NCBI RefSeq assembly: GCF_026151205.1
Contig: NC_087072.1
Location: forward strand, 21,666,103 to 21,730,102
Length of the DNA: 64,000 nt
Direction: 5' to 3'
Source of the DNA: Bolinopsis microptera
Taxonomy: Eukaryota; Ctenophora; Tentaculata; Lobata; Bolinopsidae
Shown here: positions 21,765 to 33,572 of the stretch, piece after piece
How the letters are laid out: every line of letters starts with the position of its first letter
Position numbering within the stretch: the stretch's first letter is position 1
The notes under the pieces: model-generated
What the model saw: only the letters and a program-made list of their open reading frames with translations
The model's database searches: none
Told to the model about the DNA's origin: nothing
Program-made: the position numbers and the translations under genes

Positions 21765-23655
21765 CTGAGGGTTACTGTGCCCAGTAACTCCACCGTCTAC
21801 ACGTGCGCGCGGCTCTAACCGTGCTTCAATCGAAGCAATGCTAATTATAGTGGTTACACTCACAGTCACACACACACACACAGAATAGTAAACCTAAGAG
21901 TTCATGAATCCGATATTTTGGAACAGTAAGACAGAATTGAGACAAATTTGGAACAGGCTTTTGGGGCAGTAGTTATGCCTGGACTGACTTAAAATTGATC
22001 TGGTATAAGGGGCATGGGAACTAACATGTTCAGTCACTGATCAGAAGTGCCAAATGATCCCCTGGTTCATGAAATGAACGAAATGAACAAAAATGAACTT
22101 TCCATAAAATCGCCTGAAATGAGTTGAAATCAATCAGAATCGATTGGTATTGATACTAGGAGTATTCCTGAAAAGTTTGGAGGCTCTAGCATGCTCAGAA
22201 AGGGCTCTAAGGGCAATGTCCCATTTTGGTTTCAGAGTAGTTGAGATTTTGGAACTGGATTGAGACAAATTTGGAACAGGCTTTTGGGCAGTAGTTATGC
22301 CTGGACTGACTTAAAATTGATCTGTTATGGTAGAGGGGCAATGGGCATGTGAACTAACATGTTCAGTCTCTCAGAAGTGCCAAATAATCCCTTGGTTCAT
22401 GAAATGAACGAAATGAATAAAAATGAACTTGATCCTAAAATCGTTGTAATCACTCTAACATCTAAACCCAGCCCAACTTGGCAACACTGTCCAACCTTCT
22501 CCTTCATATATGATATAATTGCATAATTCTCCTTAGTAACCCGTCCCCGTCGCCATAGTTACAGACGTAAACAGGACATGAGTGGAATATCGTTCATAAA
22601 AGGCTATAAGCAAGCATACTAACTAATCCGCTTTACCAAGGTGTGTCATATAATGTACATACAATTATTTACACGCAATATTTGGCGCTTAAATCTGCCC
22701 CGTACATTCAACAACTATATTCCGGGCGAATAAGGTGTCCACTTCATAGTTAAATATTGTGATCATTTAGTCGCGTTGTTTATCGTGAGTTGGTACTTGA
22801 TGAATGTATATAATAAGGGCGGGCCAAACATCAGTTGGTATACGTTGGCCTCAATAGCTCCGCCGTGTTTTACATTTTACTGTAGCTTTGCAGATGGCAT
22901 ATAACTGTATTTACTATGGTTCGACGAGATTCCGTCGTCAAAATGTATGTTTTTGCATATTTGTACAGTGGAACAATCAGGTTTATCAACTATCAACGTC
23001 TTTATCAACGCATTATTATTCTACTCAGTTTAACCCTCTTTCTATTTCAGCTGAATTCTGTTCAACGAGTACAGTAGACACAAGACAACCTCAAGAAAGC
23101 TTCTAGACTACTCCGCTTACTGTCACAACACTATGTAAGTTCATAATTTTACGAATTTAAGAATTATAACACATTTCTTTCTTATTTAAATACCTGAACC
23201 TTTTTCTATTGAAATCTTCTATATTAATCAATTGTATTATATTTATATAATATACAGTGCAGTATACACTATACATTACACAAATATGTTAACTCAAGGT
23301 AGTAATCAAGTTTTAATTTATGGACCGAACTGAAAATGTATCAAAGGTAAACAAAGGATCCATACCCCTGTTGCCAGAAATAGACTTTAATAACACTGTA
23401 AAAAACGTACTGTGCAGAATTTGGGCTCAACGTATTTGAGCATACAAGATTTAATATATTATTTGAACTTAATCTAAAATCCTCAATCTAAATAGTTTCT
23501 CCAAAATGTCTTATTTAATTAATTACCATTAAGTAAGTATACATTCAATTTGAACATATGATTTATAATATATCCAAACAAATGTGTAATTCACCGGTTG
23601 ACTCATGATTAGGTCTCCGCTATTTTGCGATAAACGAAAATTGAGACGAGGTTAC

Positions 23656-25424
23656 TTAAAATATATCGTTAGTTATAACTAGTATGTCCCTCTTCACCCT
23701 GTCACTCAGTCCTGGCACGATTCCTTCAATATCTTCCAAATTAAAAATATGTCCGCATTCATTTGTGAGAAGTTTAATGACTCCTTCCGTGAGTTCACAG
23801 TCCAGAAAGGGTCTGTTGTCACTATAGGACGTCAGCTGGCATGCTAACGCTTTTGCAAAGAACTCCCTATCTTCTTTCGTCACTGTGCGTCTAGGTTCTG
23901 GAAATATTATGACTGATATTGCTGATTCTTCACCACTCGCAGGAGCACAAAGTTAAATTGTTGTTGTTGTTATCATTACTTTTCGATAAAAGCAAAAAAG
24001 CACAGTTTAGGCATGAACGTTACAAATATTACATGTGATTTAAAACATTCGGTACTAAGTACTCAGTACTCACGCATGTCTACATCCGACCTCCTCTGCT
24101 TGTTATTCCGTTCCCGGAGTCTTTGAATGAGTGGGTCTTGGGAAGGTCTGCAAACATCGCAGCAAGTATCGTTATAAACGTTGTCATGCAGCTTGAGTAC
24201 CCCTGATGACATTTATGTCATCGCATTGAAATGGCTAAAATTTGTGATTTCAAATGCCGTTGGAGAACTTAAAGTATTTGCCAACTAATAAAGGATATTG
24301 AATTACTTTTTCAATTGTAGGACTACGTGGAGCTGTTTTACCTTTAAAGGTACCAGAAAGTATTATCCTACGGCAAGTTCCATTCTGGTCGCGGTACATA
24401 AGACACTCTCCGTCCATATCCCTGGTCTTGTTGTGCGTAAATACAATACATATCGCCTTTAGATTTGCACTTCTCCCAGCCCGACCTGAGATTAAAAAGC
24501 AACGTTTAAGACAATTAAGCTCGTTAAACCTTTAATAGAGGTATATGTGCAGAGCGCTCTATAAAATTATTACAAATAACTTAATTGTTTCACATTACCC
24601 ACCAATCATCTGGATGAAATCCTCTGCCGTACGAGCCATTTTCGAATGGATGACGTATTGGATCCCTAAAGAATATACATTTTTATCAAATTTACTATTA
24701 ACCGTGTTTAACACAGAGAATCCATTTGTTTGAAATAGACTGTTTAAAGGTGTTTAAAATAGTCTTCGATATACTTGGTGCCAAACATAGTACATACCTG
24801 CTGCATCAAATCCCATAGATAAGGCACTTGTAGCTATGACGAATTTGATACGCCCATTGATATTCATTAGATCAGCCGCTATTTCTTCCTGTTTACTGTC
24901 TGGTATCTGGGAGTGAAATACTTCAACAAGACTAATTTTCCTCGGATCCTTTTTGAGTGCCTGAAATTAAGAAAATGTCACTGGTAATTGGTAAATAATG
25001 AGTTCCGTACACAGTTAACTTTAGTTAAGTCGGTAGATGGTTTAAATGCTGATAACCCGGCACAAAAAGAAATTTTTAAACAACAGTTTAACAAGTTTAA
25101 GTATGAACAAGTTAAATGGTTATGTCAGTCTTCAATATTTTATATCCCATATAAGCTAAACATGTGGCCATAAAATGAATTATTTAAGTATGTGCACAAT
25201 CAATCATATTAATTGTATATATGCTGGCAAATAACCATTTTTACCTGCATGAATTCTAAATATCTATATCCGCAGTCAACCAACGAGTTTTCGAAGATTA
25301 TCACCCTGGGACACTCTTCTGCTTCATTCTCAAGTAAGGACACCAGTGGTACTATGTCTAGCTTTCCCGGGATATTAATTAAAGAAATCCTGCTATTAAC
25401 AGGATTTTGCGAGATTCTCATCAA
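23656..25424 (-). CDS. RecQ-family DNA helicase, C-terminal half (6 exons, partial)
   Basis: Exons 25245-25424, 24798-24960, 24603-24665, 24342-24485, 24074-24202 and 23656-23897 join in phase to 306 residues ending at a TAA. The order of motifs is that of RecQ helicase domain 2: PRVIIFENSLVDCGYRY, then VEVFHSQI, then FVIATSALSMGFDAAG (motif V), then EDFIQMIGRAGR (motif VI with arginine fingers). A RecQ-type zinc site follows, with Cys in GECLMY and GTCRR and then CCDVC. The last exon is acidic and helical (TKEDREFFAKALACQL) and lacks an obvious HRDC domain. RecQ enzymes are ATP-driven 3'-5' DNA helicases of repair and recombination. The exons for Walker A and DEAH were not found. The first exon here lies about 100 bp from the 4.8-kb TIR element, which therefore sits in an upstream intron or has replaced the 5' part. 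Confidence 0.82.
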
Positions 25425-26094
25425 CTGATGCAACATTACAGAAAGTGTCACATATGCTCTAGTTCTTTCTAAATGTTAAAGCAGAGAAATCTGGCTATAT
25501 AATATATTTATCAAATAAATGTGGGGGGGGGTCCAACCCGATGTCCGATATGAGGGTTGATGAGGCCAAAATCGGAATCGGAAAAATCGGAAAAATCGGA
25601 AAATTGAGAAATTTTAGAGAATCGATCTCTAAAACCTCTCAGAAGTGATATAATTCAACCAGAACCCCTACATATGCTATATTGTTATGAGAAAACGAAC
25701 TAATTGGACATTCCAATAGTATGTTTTATGTGTTTTTCCACTGCAGGGGCTAGTATGCTCACTACTAGTTGGAGTTGTCATGTACTCCCAGACCCGAGTG
25801 CTTTGGCCTCTTGACGTGAGATCGATTGTTTCTGCTCATTAATTTTATTCCTGTTACTTGTTATTATGTATTAGTACAACACTAGGTACCGGGTTATATT
25901 TTGTGGTCCGGTCTTTAAACATACCATAATATCACTAGTACACTGCACCTTAAATGTATAGTCAAGTACATTTGTATCGTAACACATGCTTGGCTGGGGG
26001 ATCATGTTTTGTGTCCGTTCGGTACCCTGTATTTTCAAAACGGACAAAAAGTAGGGCGGACAAAAACGGACAAAAACAGACAAAACATTTAGAT

Positions 26095-26846
26095 GTCCTC
26101 CTCCTCCTCCTCCTAAGTCTTCCTCCTCCTGAGTCCTTCTCCTCCTCAGTCCTCTTCAGTCCTCTTCCTGACTCCTCGTCCTCGTCCTTCTCCTCAGTCC
26201 TCCTCACCTTCCTCCTCAATCCCCTTCTCCTCCTCAGTCCTACTCCCAGTCCTCCTCCTTCTCCTTCTCCTTCTCCTTCTTCTTCTCCTCCTCCTCATCC
26301 TCATTTCTCCTCCTGATCCTCCTTCTCCTTCTCCTTCTTCTTCTCCTCCTCCTCATCCTCATTTCTCCTCCTGATCCTCCTTCTCCTCCCCATCAGTCCT
26401 CCTCAGTCCTCCTCATAGTCGTCGTCCTCCTCCTGAGTCCTTCTCATCCTCCTCCACCTCCTGAGTCCACCTCCTGAGTCCTCCTCCTGAGTCCTCATCC
26501 TCCTCCTCAGTCATCATCCTCATCATCCTCCTCTTCAGTCTTCCTCCTGAGTCCTCCTCCTCGTCCTCCTCCACCTCCTCATTCCCCTCCTTATCCTCCT
26601 CCTCTTCAGTCCTCCTCATCCTCCTCCTCGTTCTCCTCCTTATCCTCCTCCTCCTCAGTCCTCCTCCTCATCCTCCTCCTCCTTCTCCTCTTCCTTCTCC
26701 TCCTAATCAGTCCTCCTCCTCAGTCGTCCTCCTCCTCTTCATTAGCCCTTGTCCTCATCCTCCTAGTCCTCGTCCTTAGTCCTCGTCCACATCCTCCTCA
26801 GTCTTCCTCCTCAGTCCTCCTCGTCCTCATCAGTCTCATCCTCCTC
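26095..26846. repeat. Polypyrimidine (TCC)n-type tract, left
   Basis: About 750 bp composed almost only of TCCTCC, TTCTCC and CAGTCC units, with purines on the complement. Long ORFs here (Ser/Pro-rich forward, Glu/Gly-rich reverse) come from low complexity. It was continuous with the right tract before the LINE inserted. Confidence 0.9.
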
Positions 26847-26860
26847 ATCCTCCTCCCCAA

Positions 26861-28574
26861 TTTCTAGGAGTGACCTTGGACAGCAAACTCAACTTCAATG
26901 AACATATCATCAACACCACCAAAAAAGCCACGGCATCCCTCATGCAATGTCGAAGAGCTGTCGGCCCCACATGGGGTATGAGCCCCAAAACATGCAAATG
27001 GATGTACACGGCTGTCATCCGTCCAATCCTATCCTACTGCTGTAGTATATGGATCAGGGCCACTCAAACGGACTATAACGCGAAGAAACTCAAACGTGTT
27101 CAGGCATTGGCACTCACAATGATGTCTGGTGCCATGCCAAGCACACCTTTTATCGCATTGAATCACCTCACCGACACTTCTGACATCATACTGTTCCTGC
27201 AAGGCGAAGCAGCAAAGGGTGCGGCCAGGCTACAAGCTTATGGCAGCCTCACTCTTGAAACTATCGCCTTCAGGAAGGGAACTATCAAAAATCATACCAC
27301 TATCAACAAACAATTCATGGCAGACCTCATTATCCCACCTAGAGCAACGAGAGACCTAACAACACCAACCATGATGCTGGGACGGCACTTCACCGTCACA
27401 ACTCCTGGAGCCGATACCACTGAATATAGGAATTCACTTCAAAACACCATTGACAACATTACCAGTGAAACGATCACCTGCTACACTGACGGGTCACTCA
27501 CAGACTCAGGATGCGGGGCTGGCTATATCATCACAACTGACAACAATAACACCACCCTTGAAGAAAGATCATTCAAGCTCCCTGATTATTGCACTGTTTA
27601 CCAAACAGAGCTCTCCGCCATCATTGAAGCTTGCAAATATCTCTCTACCTATACCAACACACATATCATCATATGGTCTGACAGTCTCTCATCTATACAA
27701 GCTATCTCTGCGCTTTCAACGCGGAGTATAACTACAAGAGACTGTTACGACTCTCTTAATGCACTCGGAACCAACAACACGCTAGAGATACGATGGATTG
27801 CAGCACACATCGGATTGTGGGGGAACGAAAAAGCAGATGAGCTGGCCAAGCTTGGTACAACCAGTGAATCCACTTTGAAGTGTCCAATTCCACAATCCTA
27901 CATCAAGCGTCAAATCGACAACAAAGTCAATAGACTGAATCAGGAAACTTGGTTAACTGACGGTCCCAGACACACCAAACTGACACTCGGCCACAAGCAT
28001 GCCAAAATCATCAAAAACCTCAACACTACACTCAGCAAAAACAGACAAGATTACAGAACTGCAGTTCACCTCATCACGGGTCACTGCGGCTTAAACAAAC
28101 ACCTTCACACCATTTGCAAATCAAACACCAGTGCTTGTCCTATGTGCGGCGACGGAGAGGAAACTGTCTCACACTTCCTTGGACAGTGTCCAGCAATTGC
28201 CCAAATTAGAGGTCAATATTTCCAGGACTACTACCTCTCTGTCAATGACATATTCGACAACCAACACATCACCACAATTGTCAATTTCGCAAACCGCACC
28301 AAACGCTTAATTGTGCCGGAAGAGCTGGATCAGACCGGGGTGACTTAAAGTATTATCTCATATGCTGTCTCGTCTCGTTTTACTTTTCCAAACCCAGCTG
28401 GCATTTAAGCGTATCATTTTGACTCATATATCATCTTACACCATCCTCCACCAATCACTCTGATTTCACCGGCAACCTTCCCCAAGGTTGCCACACCCCA
28501 GAGGTAGGCAGAGCATCTCAATGCTATCCTCTCGTGGGCTATCTTGGCCCAGCCTCTCTTAAAAAAAAAAAAAA
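26861..28574 (+). mobile_element. 5'-truncated LINE-B with poly(A) and 14-bp TSD
   Basis: Starts in the middle of RT and ends with a poly(A) run at about 28560-28575. The direct repeat ATCCTCCTCCCCAA lies at 26847-26860 and 28575-28588. This is a textbook target-primed insertion into the polypyrimidine tract, and it postdates the tract. Confidence 0.9.
26870..28348 (+). CDS. LINE-B ORF2 3' part: RT thumb, RNase H, zinc motif
   Basis: 492 codons without a stop. The true frame opens upstream of the Met, at FLGVTLDSKL, the conserved step after the RT palm. Residues about 20-95 resemble the RT thumb/connection. Residues about 200-330 form an RNase H domain with the DEDD set: Asp207 (CYTDGS), Glu247 (YQTELSAI), Asp271 (IWSDSLSS) and Asp323 (GNEKADELAK). 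A CCHC-like CPMC with a later H and C follows near the end. An RNase H after RT is typical of the I, Jockey-related, R1 and Tad groups. With no endonuclease or RT palm it cannot be active, but the open frame points to a recent insertion. Confidence 0.88.
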   Translation: MTLDSKLNFNEHIINTTKKATASLMQCRRAVGPTWGMSPKTCKWMYTAVIRPILSYCCSIWIRATQTDYNAKKLKRVQALALTMMSGAMPSTPFIALNHLTDTSDIILFLQGEAAKGAARLQAYGSLTLETIAFRKGTIKNHTTINKQFMADLIIPPRATRDLTTPTMMLGRHFTVTTPGADTTEYRNSLQNTIDNITSETITCYTDGSLTDSGCGAGYIITTDNNNTTLEERSFKLPDYCTVYQTELSAIIEACKYLSTYTNTHIIIWSDSLSSIQAISALSTRSITTRDCYDSLNALGTNNTLEIRWIAAHIGLWGNEKADELAKLGTTSESTLKCPIPQSYIKRQIDNKVNRLNQETWLTDGPRHTKLTLGHKHAKIIKNLNTTLSKNRQDYRTAVHLITGHCGLNKHLHTICKSNTSACPMCGDGEETVSHFLGQCPAIAQIRGQYFQDYYLSVNDIFDNQHITTIVNFANRTKRLIVPEELDQTGVT

Positions 28575-28588
28575 ATCCTCCTCCCCAA

Positions 28589-29625
28589 GGCCCAAGTCCT
28601 CCTCTTCCTCAGTCCTCCCCCAGTCCTCCTTCTCATCCTCCTCATCCTCTTCAGTCCTCATCTTGTTCCTCCTCAGTCCTCCTCTTCCTCCTACTCGTCA
28701 GTCCTCCTCCGCAGTCCTTCTCCTCAGTCCTCCTCCTCCGCAGTCCTTCTCCTCCTCGTCAGTCTTCCTCCTCACCAGTCCTCCTTCTCCTTCTTCTCCT
28801 CCTACTCCTAAGTCCTCCTCCTCCTCCTCCTCAGTCCTCCTCCTCCCTCTCATCCTTTTCCTCCTTCTCCTCCTTCTCCTCCTACTCCTAAGTCATCCTC
28901 CTGCTCCTCAGTCCTCCCCCAGTCCTCCTCCTCATCAGTCCTTCCCCAGTCCTCCTTCTCCTCCTCCTCATCCTCAGTCCTCCTCCTCATCATCCTCCTC
29001 AGTCCTCCTCCTCCTCAGTCCTCCCTAAGTCCTCCTCTTCCTCAGTCCTCCCCAGTCCTCCTTCTCCTCCTCATCCCCTCAGTCCTCCTCCTCAGTCCTC
29101 CTCGTCCTTAGTCCTCCCCCAGTCCTCCTTCTCCTCATCCTCAGTCCTCCTCCTCAGTCCTCGTCCTTCTCCTTTTTAACAGTCCTCCTCCTCAGTCTTC
29201 CTCCTCGTCCTCGCTCTCGTCCTCCTCCTTCTCCTCCTTCTCGTCTTCCTCCACCAATCCTGCTCCTCTTCCTCAGTCCTCCCTCTCCTCTTCAGTCCTC
29301 TTCCTCCTCAGTCCTTCTCGGTCCTCCTCTTTCTCCTCAGTCTTCCTCCTTCTCCTCCTCCTCCTCAGTTCTCTTCCTCATCCTCCTCCTTCTTCTCTTC
29401 CTTCTCCTCCTAATCAGTCCTCCTCCTAATCAGTCCTCCTCCTCAGTCGTCCTCCTCCTCGTCCTTAGTCCTCGTCCTCATCGTCCTTAGTCCTCGTCCT
29501 CATCCTCCTAGTCCTCGTCCTTAGTCCTCGTCCTCATCCTCCTAGTGCTCGTCCTGGTCCTCCTCAGTCTTCCTCCTCTGTCCTCCTCAGTCCTCCTTCT
29601 CCTCAGTCCTCCTCCTCCTCATCAG
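28589..29625. repeat. Polypyrimidine (TCC)n-type tract, right
   Basis: About 1 kb of the same TCC/AGTCC-rich sequence as the left tract. The 164- and 115-codon ORFs at 28534-29028 are composition artefacts. Confidence 0.9.
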
Positions 29626-30731
29626 TTTACACAATTTATTGTTACTAAAATGTTTTTAAACGCATTTGAGTCTGTAACATATTGACATGTTACTGTTACT
29701 GACTCAAAATGTGCTCGAGAATTTTTTTGTTTAATAGAGTTTTACTCTCCAGTACTATGGAAAAGTTGTTACATGATAAATAAAGATTTTGATAAATAAA
29801 GTGATTTTCATCCCTTTTAATGTTATTGAAAATTGTGTAGACTATTCTTTGTATCTAACTGAGGATTGGAAGTTTGAGAAAGGACCAGTCATTAACCGTG
29901 CTACCCATTTCTGCAGATAGCCTGTTACAAATTGTGGAGACAAATTGTGGAGACAATTTAAATCAAAAGTTACTAAAGCGTTCGCTATTTGTTACGATTG
30001 TTATTACCAACCGTACCTCTTTCAATTGTGGACCGGGGTGGATGTTTCTGTCAAACAAGAGTTGATTCGACATTGTGTTGTTTTTCGGACGAAACGATTC
30101 TTGTTTGGAACAAGATACCATTTTGGAGTTCTGGGACCACCACCAATCGATTTCTTGTCATATTTGAGTACAGTAATAGCTACCTATATCGCCTAGAAAC
30201 CTCAGAGGGAAGATTTAAATTTTCCCGATTTTTCCGATATGAGGGTTGATGAGGCCAAAATCGGGATCGGAATGATCGGAATTGATCGGGTTGGACCCCC
30301 CCCAATGTGTAATAACAACAGATGTATACAATTACTGCAATTCTAAAAAATTTAAGTTTACATTAATGTGCTGATACGATACACTCCAAAATATTCCTAA
30401 TTTTGTGTTGTTATCATAATCCCATTCCGCAGGGCACAACACCACAACTTCAGAAGATGCAAGGAGCGTGTTCTTAACTCTCCAAAACGAAGGTTGGTGA
30501 ACAATAGAAAAATTGATATTTTGTTGGTTGGCGTTATCATGGTGAGAAACCAGGGGTATTACGAGATATTATAACGTCCCGAAGGTCATTTTAATTGTAA
30601 TATTTATCCAATCTAGTACAATAATGTAGACCAAGGAATACCGATAGGGCAGCTAAGTAATTAAGTTTTCAAACTGGGGCGTTTTGAACATTATAGTACC
30701 TAACCACAAATGTTTAAAACTTCCGAGAATG

Positions 30732-31657
30732 GGCAGTATCGAGATAGCCCGACCACTGTCCGCGGACAGTTGTCCGCAGACTGTATAATAACAGTATCCC
30801 CTGAATCAAGCAAACAGGTGTTTGCGAATAGTTCAAAATAGATTCAAATGTGGTCTCTCGGATATAATTAGTTACTAATAATATTGATTGCTCAATGAAA
30901 TAAATGATTACGATTAAAATGTGGTATATAAGTCGTTCGTTTTTGGTGAAGTATTATCAGTTGCCATCATCAACAACAACAACTATTCCAATTCCTGACA
31001 TGGTACTCTTCTGTCTAATGGACGAAATTAATGGATACACCGCCTCCCTCGAGACTTCCTATTCCAGAAAAACCTACTAAAGAGCTCCATGTCCTGTTCT
31101 GGGTGTAATGCATCTATGTCCCTGGTTCCCTCCTCGTCCTCGAAGTCTCCAGATGGACTGATATGGCGCTGCTCCCCCTGCAAGAAGTACAAGAATATCA
31201 GAACAGACAGCATCCTCTCTGGACAGAAGCTCGCTCTCAAGACCTTCATACAACTGCTGTTCGCAGAGTAGGGCTGAGTTCATCCGTTTCGTTTTCTCTG
31301 AGACCATAGTTGTAGTTGTTCAAGAAGGAGTTGATTATAGAAATGATTGATGCAGTCTGATAATAGTTATTCTTTATATATTGCATGATGTGAACTGATC
31401 TCGTAAGGTTGCTTAATCGTTTAATAAGCCTTGACACCACCGCTGATTGAAATTCGCGTGCGATGATGTGAACCCTGCTTGACTCAGGGGATGATGTGAA
31501 CCCTGCTTGATTCAATGATTCAGGGGATGATGTGAACCCTGCTTGATTCAGGGGATACTGTTATTATACAGTAATATGATCTGGTAGACAGGTGTCTGCG
31601 GACAACTGACCGCGGACAGTTGTCCGCGGACAGTGGTCGGGCTATCTCGATACTGCC
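30732..31657 (+). mobile_element. Merlin-like DNA transposon, internally deleted (926 bp)
   Basis: Inverted ends GGCAGTATCGAGATAGCCCG and its complement, extended by palindromic TGTCCGCGGACA copies. The 8-bp direct repeat CGAGAATG lies at 30724-30731 and 31658-31665. Near the right end three roughly 30-bp subterminal repeats (CCCTGCTTGATTCAGGGGAT) recur. The 8-bp duplication and the transposase remnant inside fit the Merlin (IS1016-related) superfamily. Confidence 0.8.
31089..31271 (+). pseudogene. Merlin transposase N-terminal zinc-ribbon fragment
   Basis: 60 codons with CSGCNASM, then DGLIWRCSPC (two Cys pairs), then NIRTDSILSGQKLALKT. This is the ISXO2/IS1595-like zinc-ribbon start of Merlin transposases, where a C..C pair, WRC and an SIR.GSFF-like block are usual. 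The frame stops right where the DDE domain should begin, so the element is non-autonomous. The frame extends about 20 codons upstream of the Met. Confidence 0.7.
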
Positions 31658-31665
31658 CGAGAATG

Positions 31666-33500
31666 TTGGGTTAATACAGTGGGTGCTTAATATGTTTACG
31701 GCATGTCTAAATAAGAGAGTTTGAATGCACGTCACGTGATATAGTTAACAGTCAGTGTAATTACGAGTCAGGGAATGTGTCTAGCTATACAGGGCCCTTT
31801 GGTGTATTTGTAATAAATTTTTAGTGACGTGACACCTCTTAGTAATAAGTAGTGACGATTAACGGGACAAATTATGGTTAATTTTCTAAAAAACTAGCAA
31901 ATATGTCACCTTTAGATAAAAAAAGGACCCACGCTCAAACATTTTTCGAGGTACGTTAAGCGCGCGCACCGCAGTTCCTTTTAATATGATTATGACGTAT
32001 CGTCTCGGTTTAACAATCATAACGTGATCACGTACTGTACGTGACCTATAATCTTACTTATTTAGTGAACAAAGAGTGTGAGAGAGTGTGAAAGTAAAAG
32101 TACTATACTATACTGCGAAACGGACAAATTGGTTTAGTCAATAAACTGGGATGAACCGCTTTTTTGTGTTACGCCTTACGGTCAGATAAATAAACTACTG
32201 TATTCTGGTCCCAATAGTTTACTGTGACTTTTGAGTTGAAGATTAGGCGTACATCATAATGTCCCTAGTGTTTTGTTTAGCTCACCAAGGTTTAAGGACT
32301 ATTTGAAAGTGAGGGATTTTACTAAGAAGAAGCAAACATCGACCAATAGCTCTTGTTAATGCTATTTGTTTGTTTAAAAGGCGAAATGTGGGATTCTATT
32401 CGCTTTAAATCCGGTTCCATAATGATACTTGACTTAGTGCGGCTTTGATGTCCGAGCAAAGCTATTATAAATTAAACCTTAGTTTGTTAAAGTTGGCGGT
32501 TTTTCAAGAATCTCCGCCATACTGTCCATATCTCAGTTCTCGATAGGCGTAGAATCGTATCATACTGATAACTGATGTTGTGAGCAAAAACAACATAACC
32601 CCTCCCGCCTTGAGCCTTCCTGCTCGATATTATAATATTATATAAATTAGTGCTATCCCCAGATGGGTTTAAAGCTAATGGTGCTACTAATAGTTTTGCC
32701 TTTGGTATTTGAGACGGGTTTTGAGAAAATCTCTCTAAACAGGCATATTTACATGTTAGTGTGTTACTGAAATCTGTAATCTTTTCGGCAAATGCCAGCT
32801 ACTGTAATAAACCAGAATTATAGCATATATTCTAAGATGACACTTATACGCAGCTCTGAACATCATACATTCTATTCAACTGTAATTATAGTGTTTAGAA
32901 TTTGTATAATGTACTGGCACGTCTGCCAGCTTTATTCTGACACAATAGATATAAATCACTCTACACGACACCGGAACTTCGATATGTTCCTAAGTTATAA
33001 GTTACGTGAATTTTCAAGTGCATACGGTAAAGTGATCTTTCCTTCAGTTACGCAATTAAATAACTATTCGAAAACTGAAAGACTAGTTGTTCCCCTTGAA
33101 GATGTATGTACAGTAAAGCTTTGAACCCCGGCCCAAATTAATATCGCCTCAATCGAAAGTTGCTGGTAACAACTTATAAGTCAGTCTGATATTTCAGTCT
33201 CGGTGTAATTTTGTGTCGCCAAGCAAGGATAAATATACAGGGGGGAGGGGGGCAAAAGTCCTAATAGCTCAGTCACTGAGTGCCCAATCGAAATAATTCA
33301 ATCGCATTACATTTGTCCTGAAAAAAAATGAGAATTCTGGTTTCTCATATGACCGAGATATAATACTATAATATCTTCGCCACAGTATGCCATCTGCAAA
33401 GCAACAACCCTCTAAAATAAGACACGACGTTGGTATAAGACCCAACTTATGCCCACTGACCAGAGCTGGTCCAGATTCCAGAACTCAGAAGTCGATGGTA
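31666..33500. other. Non-coding stretch
   Basis: No supported gene, and the 110-codon frame near 32792 has no recognisable features. The sequence is AT-rich with no repeat structure that I could pin down. Confidence 0.4.
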
Positions 33501-33517
33501 ACCCTCCTGTTATGAGA

Positions 33518-33572
33518 GGGGGGGGGGCAACGTAGAATTCTACTCTACTTTATTCTACTTTATTCTACGTTC

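Larger units (their letters stand above)
17160..23110. repeat. Diverged, partly tandem segmental duplications
   Basis: No gene is supported over 6 kb, but many blocks recur in the same orientation. 17160-17830 matches 18445-19090. 18180-18350 matches 20040-20230. 19550-19905, 20380-20850 and 22440-23060 are three versions of one block. 21930-22100 matches 22256-22432. All are diverged with indels. In two versions the block ends in a polypyrimidine-AG acceptor-like site followed by CTGAATTC. This could be an old local duplication of a promoter plus 5' exon, or a decayed repeat family. Confidence 0.55.
25524..30303. mobile_element. 4.8-kb TIR-bounded element with poly-G ends
   Basis: The ends are perfect inverted repeats: GGGGGGGGTCCAACCCGAT at 25524-25542 and ATCGGGTTGGACCCCCCCC at 30285-30303. 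The 6-bp direct repeats AATGTG flank it at 25518-25523 and 30304-30309. Inside each end lies the same-direction segment CCGATATGAGGGTTGATGAG followed by GCCAAAATCGG. The interior has no recognisable transposase. It holds two (TCC)n-rich tracts and a nested LINE. Six-bp duplications occur in several DNA-transposon groups, so the superfamily is left open. Confidence 0.65.

Noticed and set aside
25954-26316. Ser/Pro/Leu-rich and Glu/Gly-rich frames in the TCC tracts (also 26413-26619 and 28534-29028)
   Set aside because: Pure low-complexity translation of a triplet-like repeat; no start context or domain.
30420-30520. Upstream RecQ exon right of the 4.8-kb element
   Set aside because: An open minus-strand frame exists, but it shows no helicase motif and no convincing splice sites.
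32792-33124. 110-codon plus-strand frame
   Set aside because: No recognisable motif, no homology signal and no neighbouring exons.
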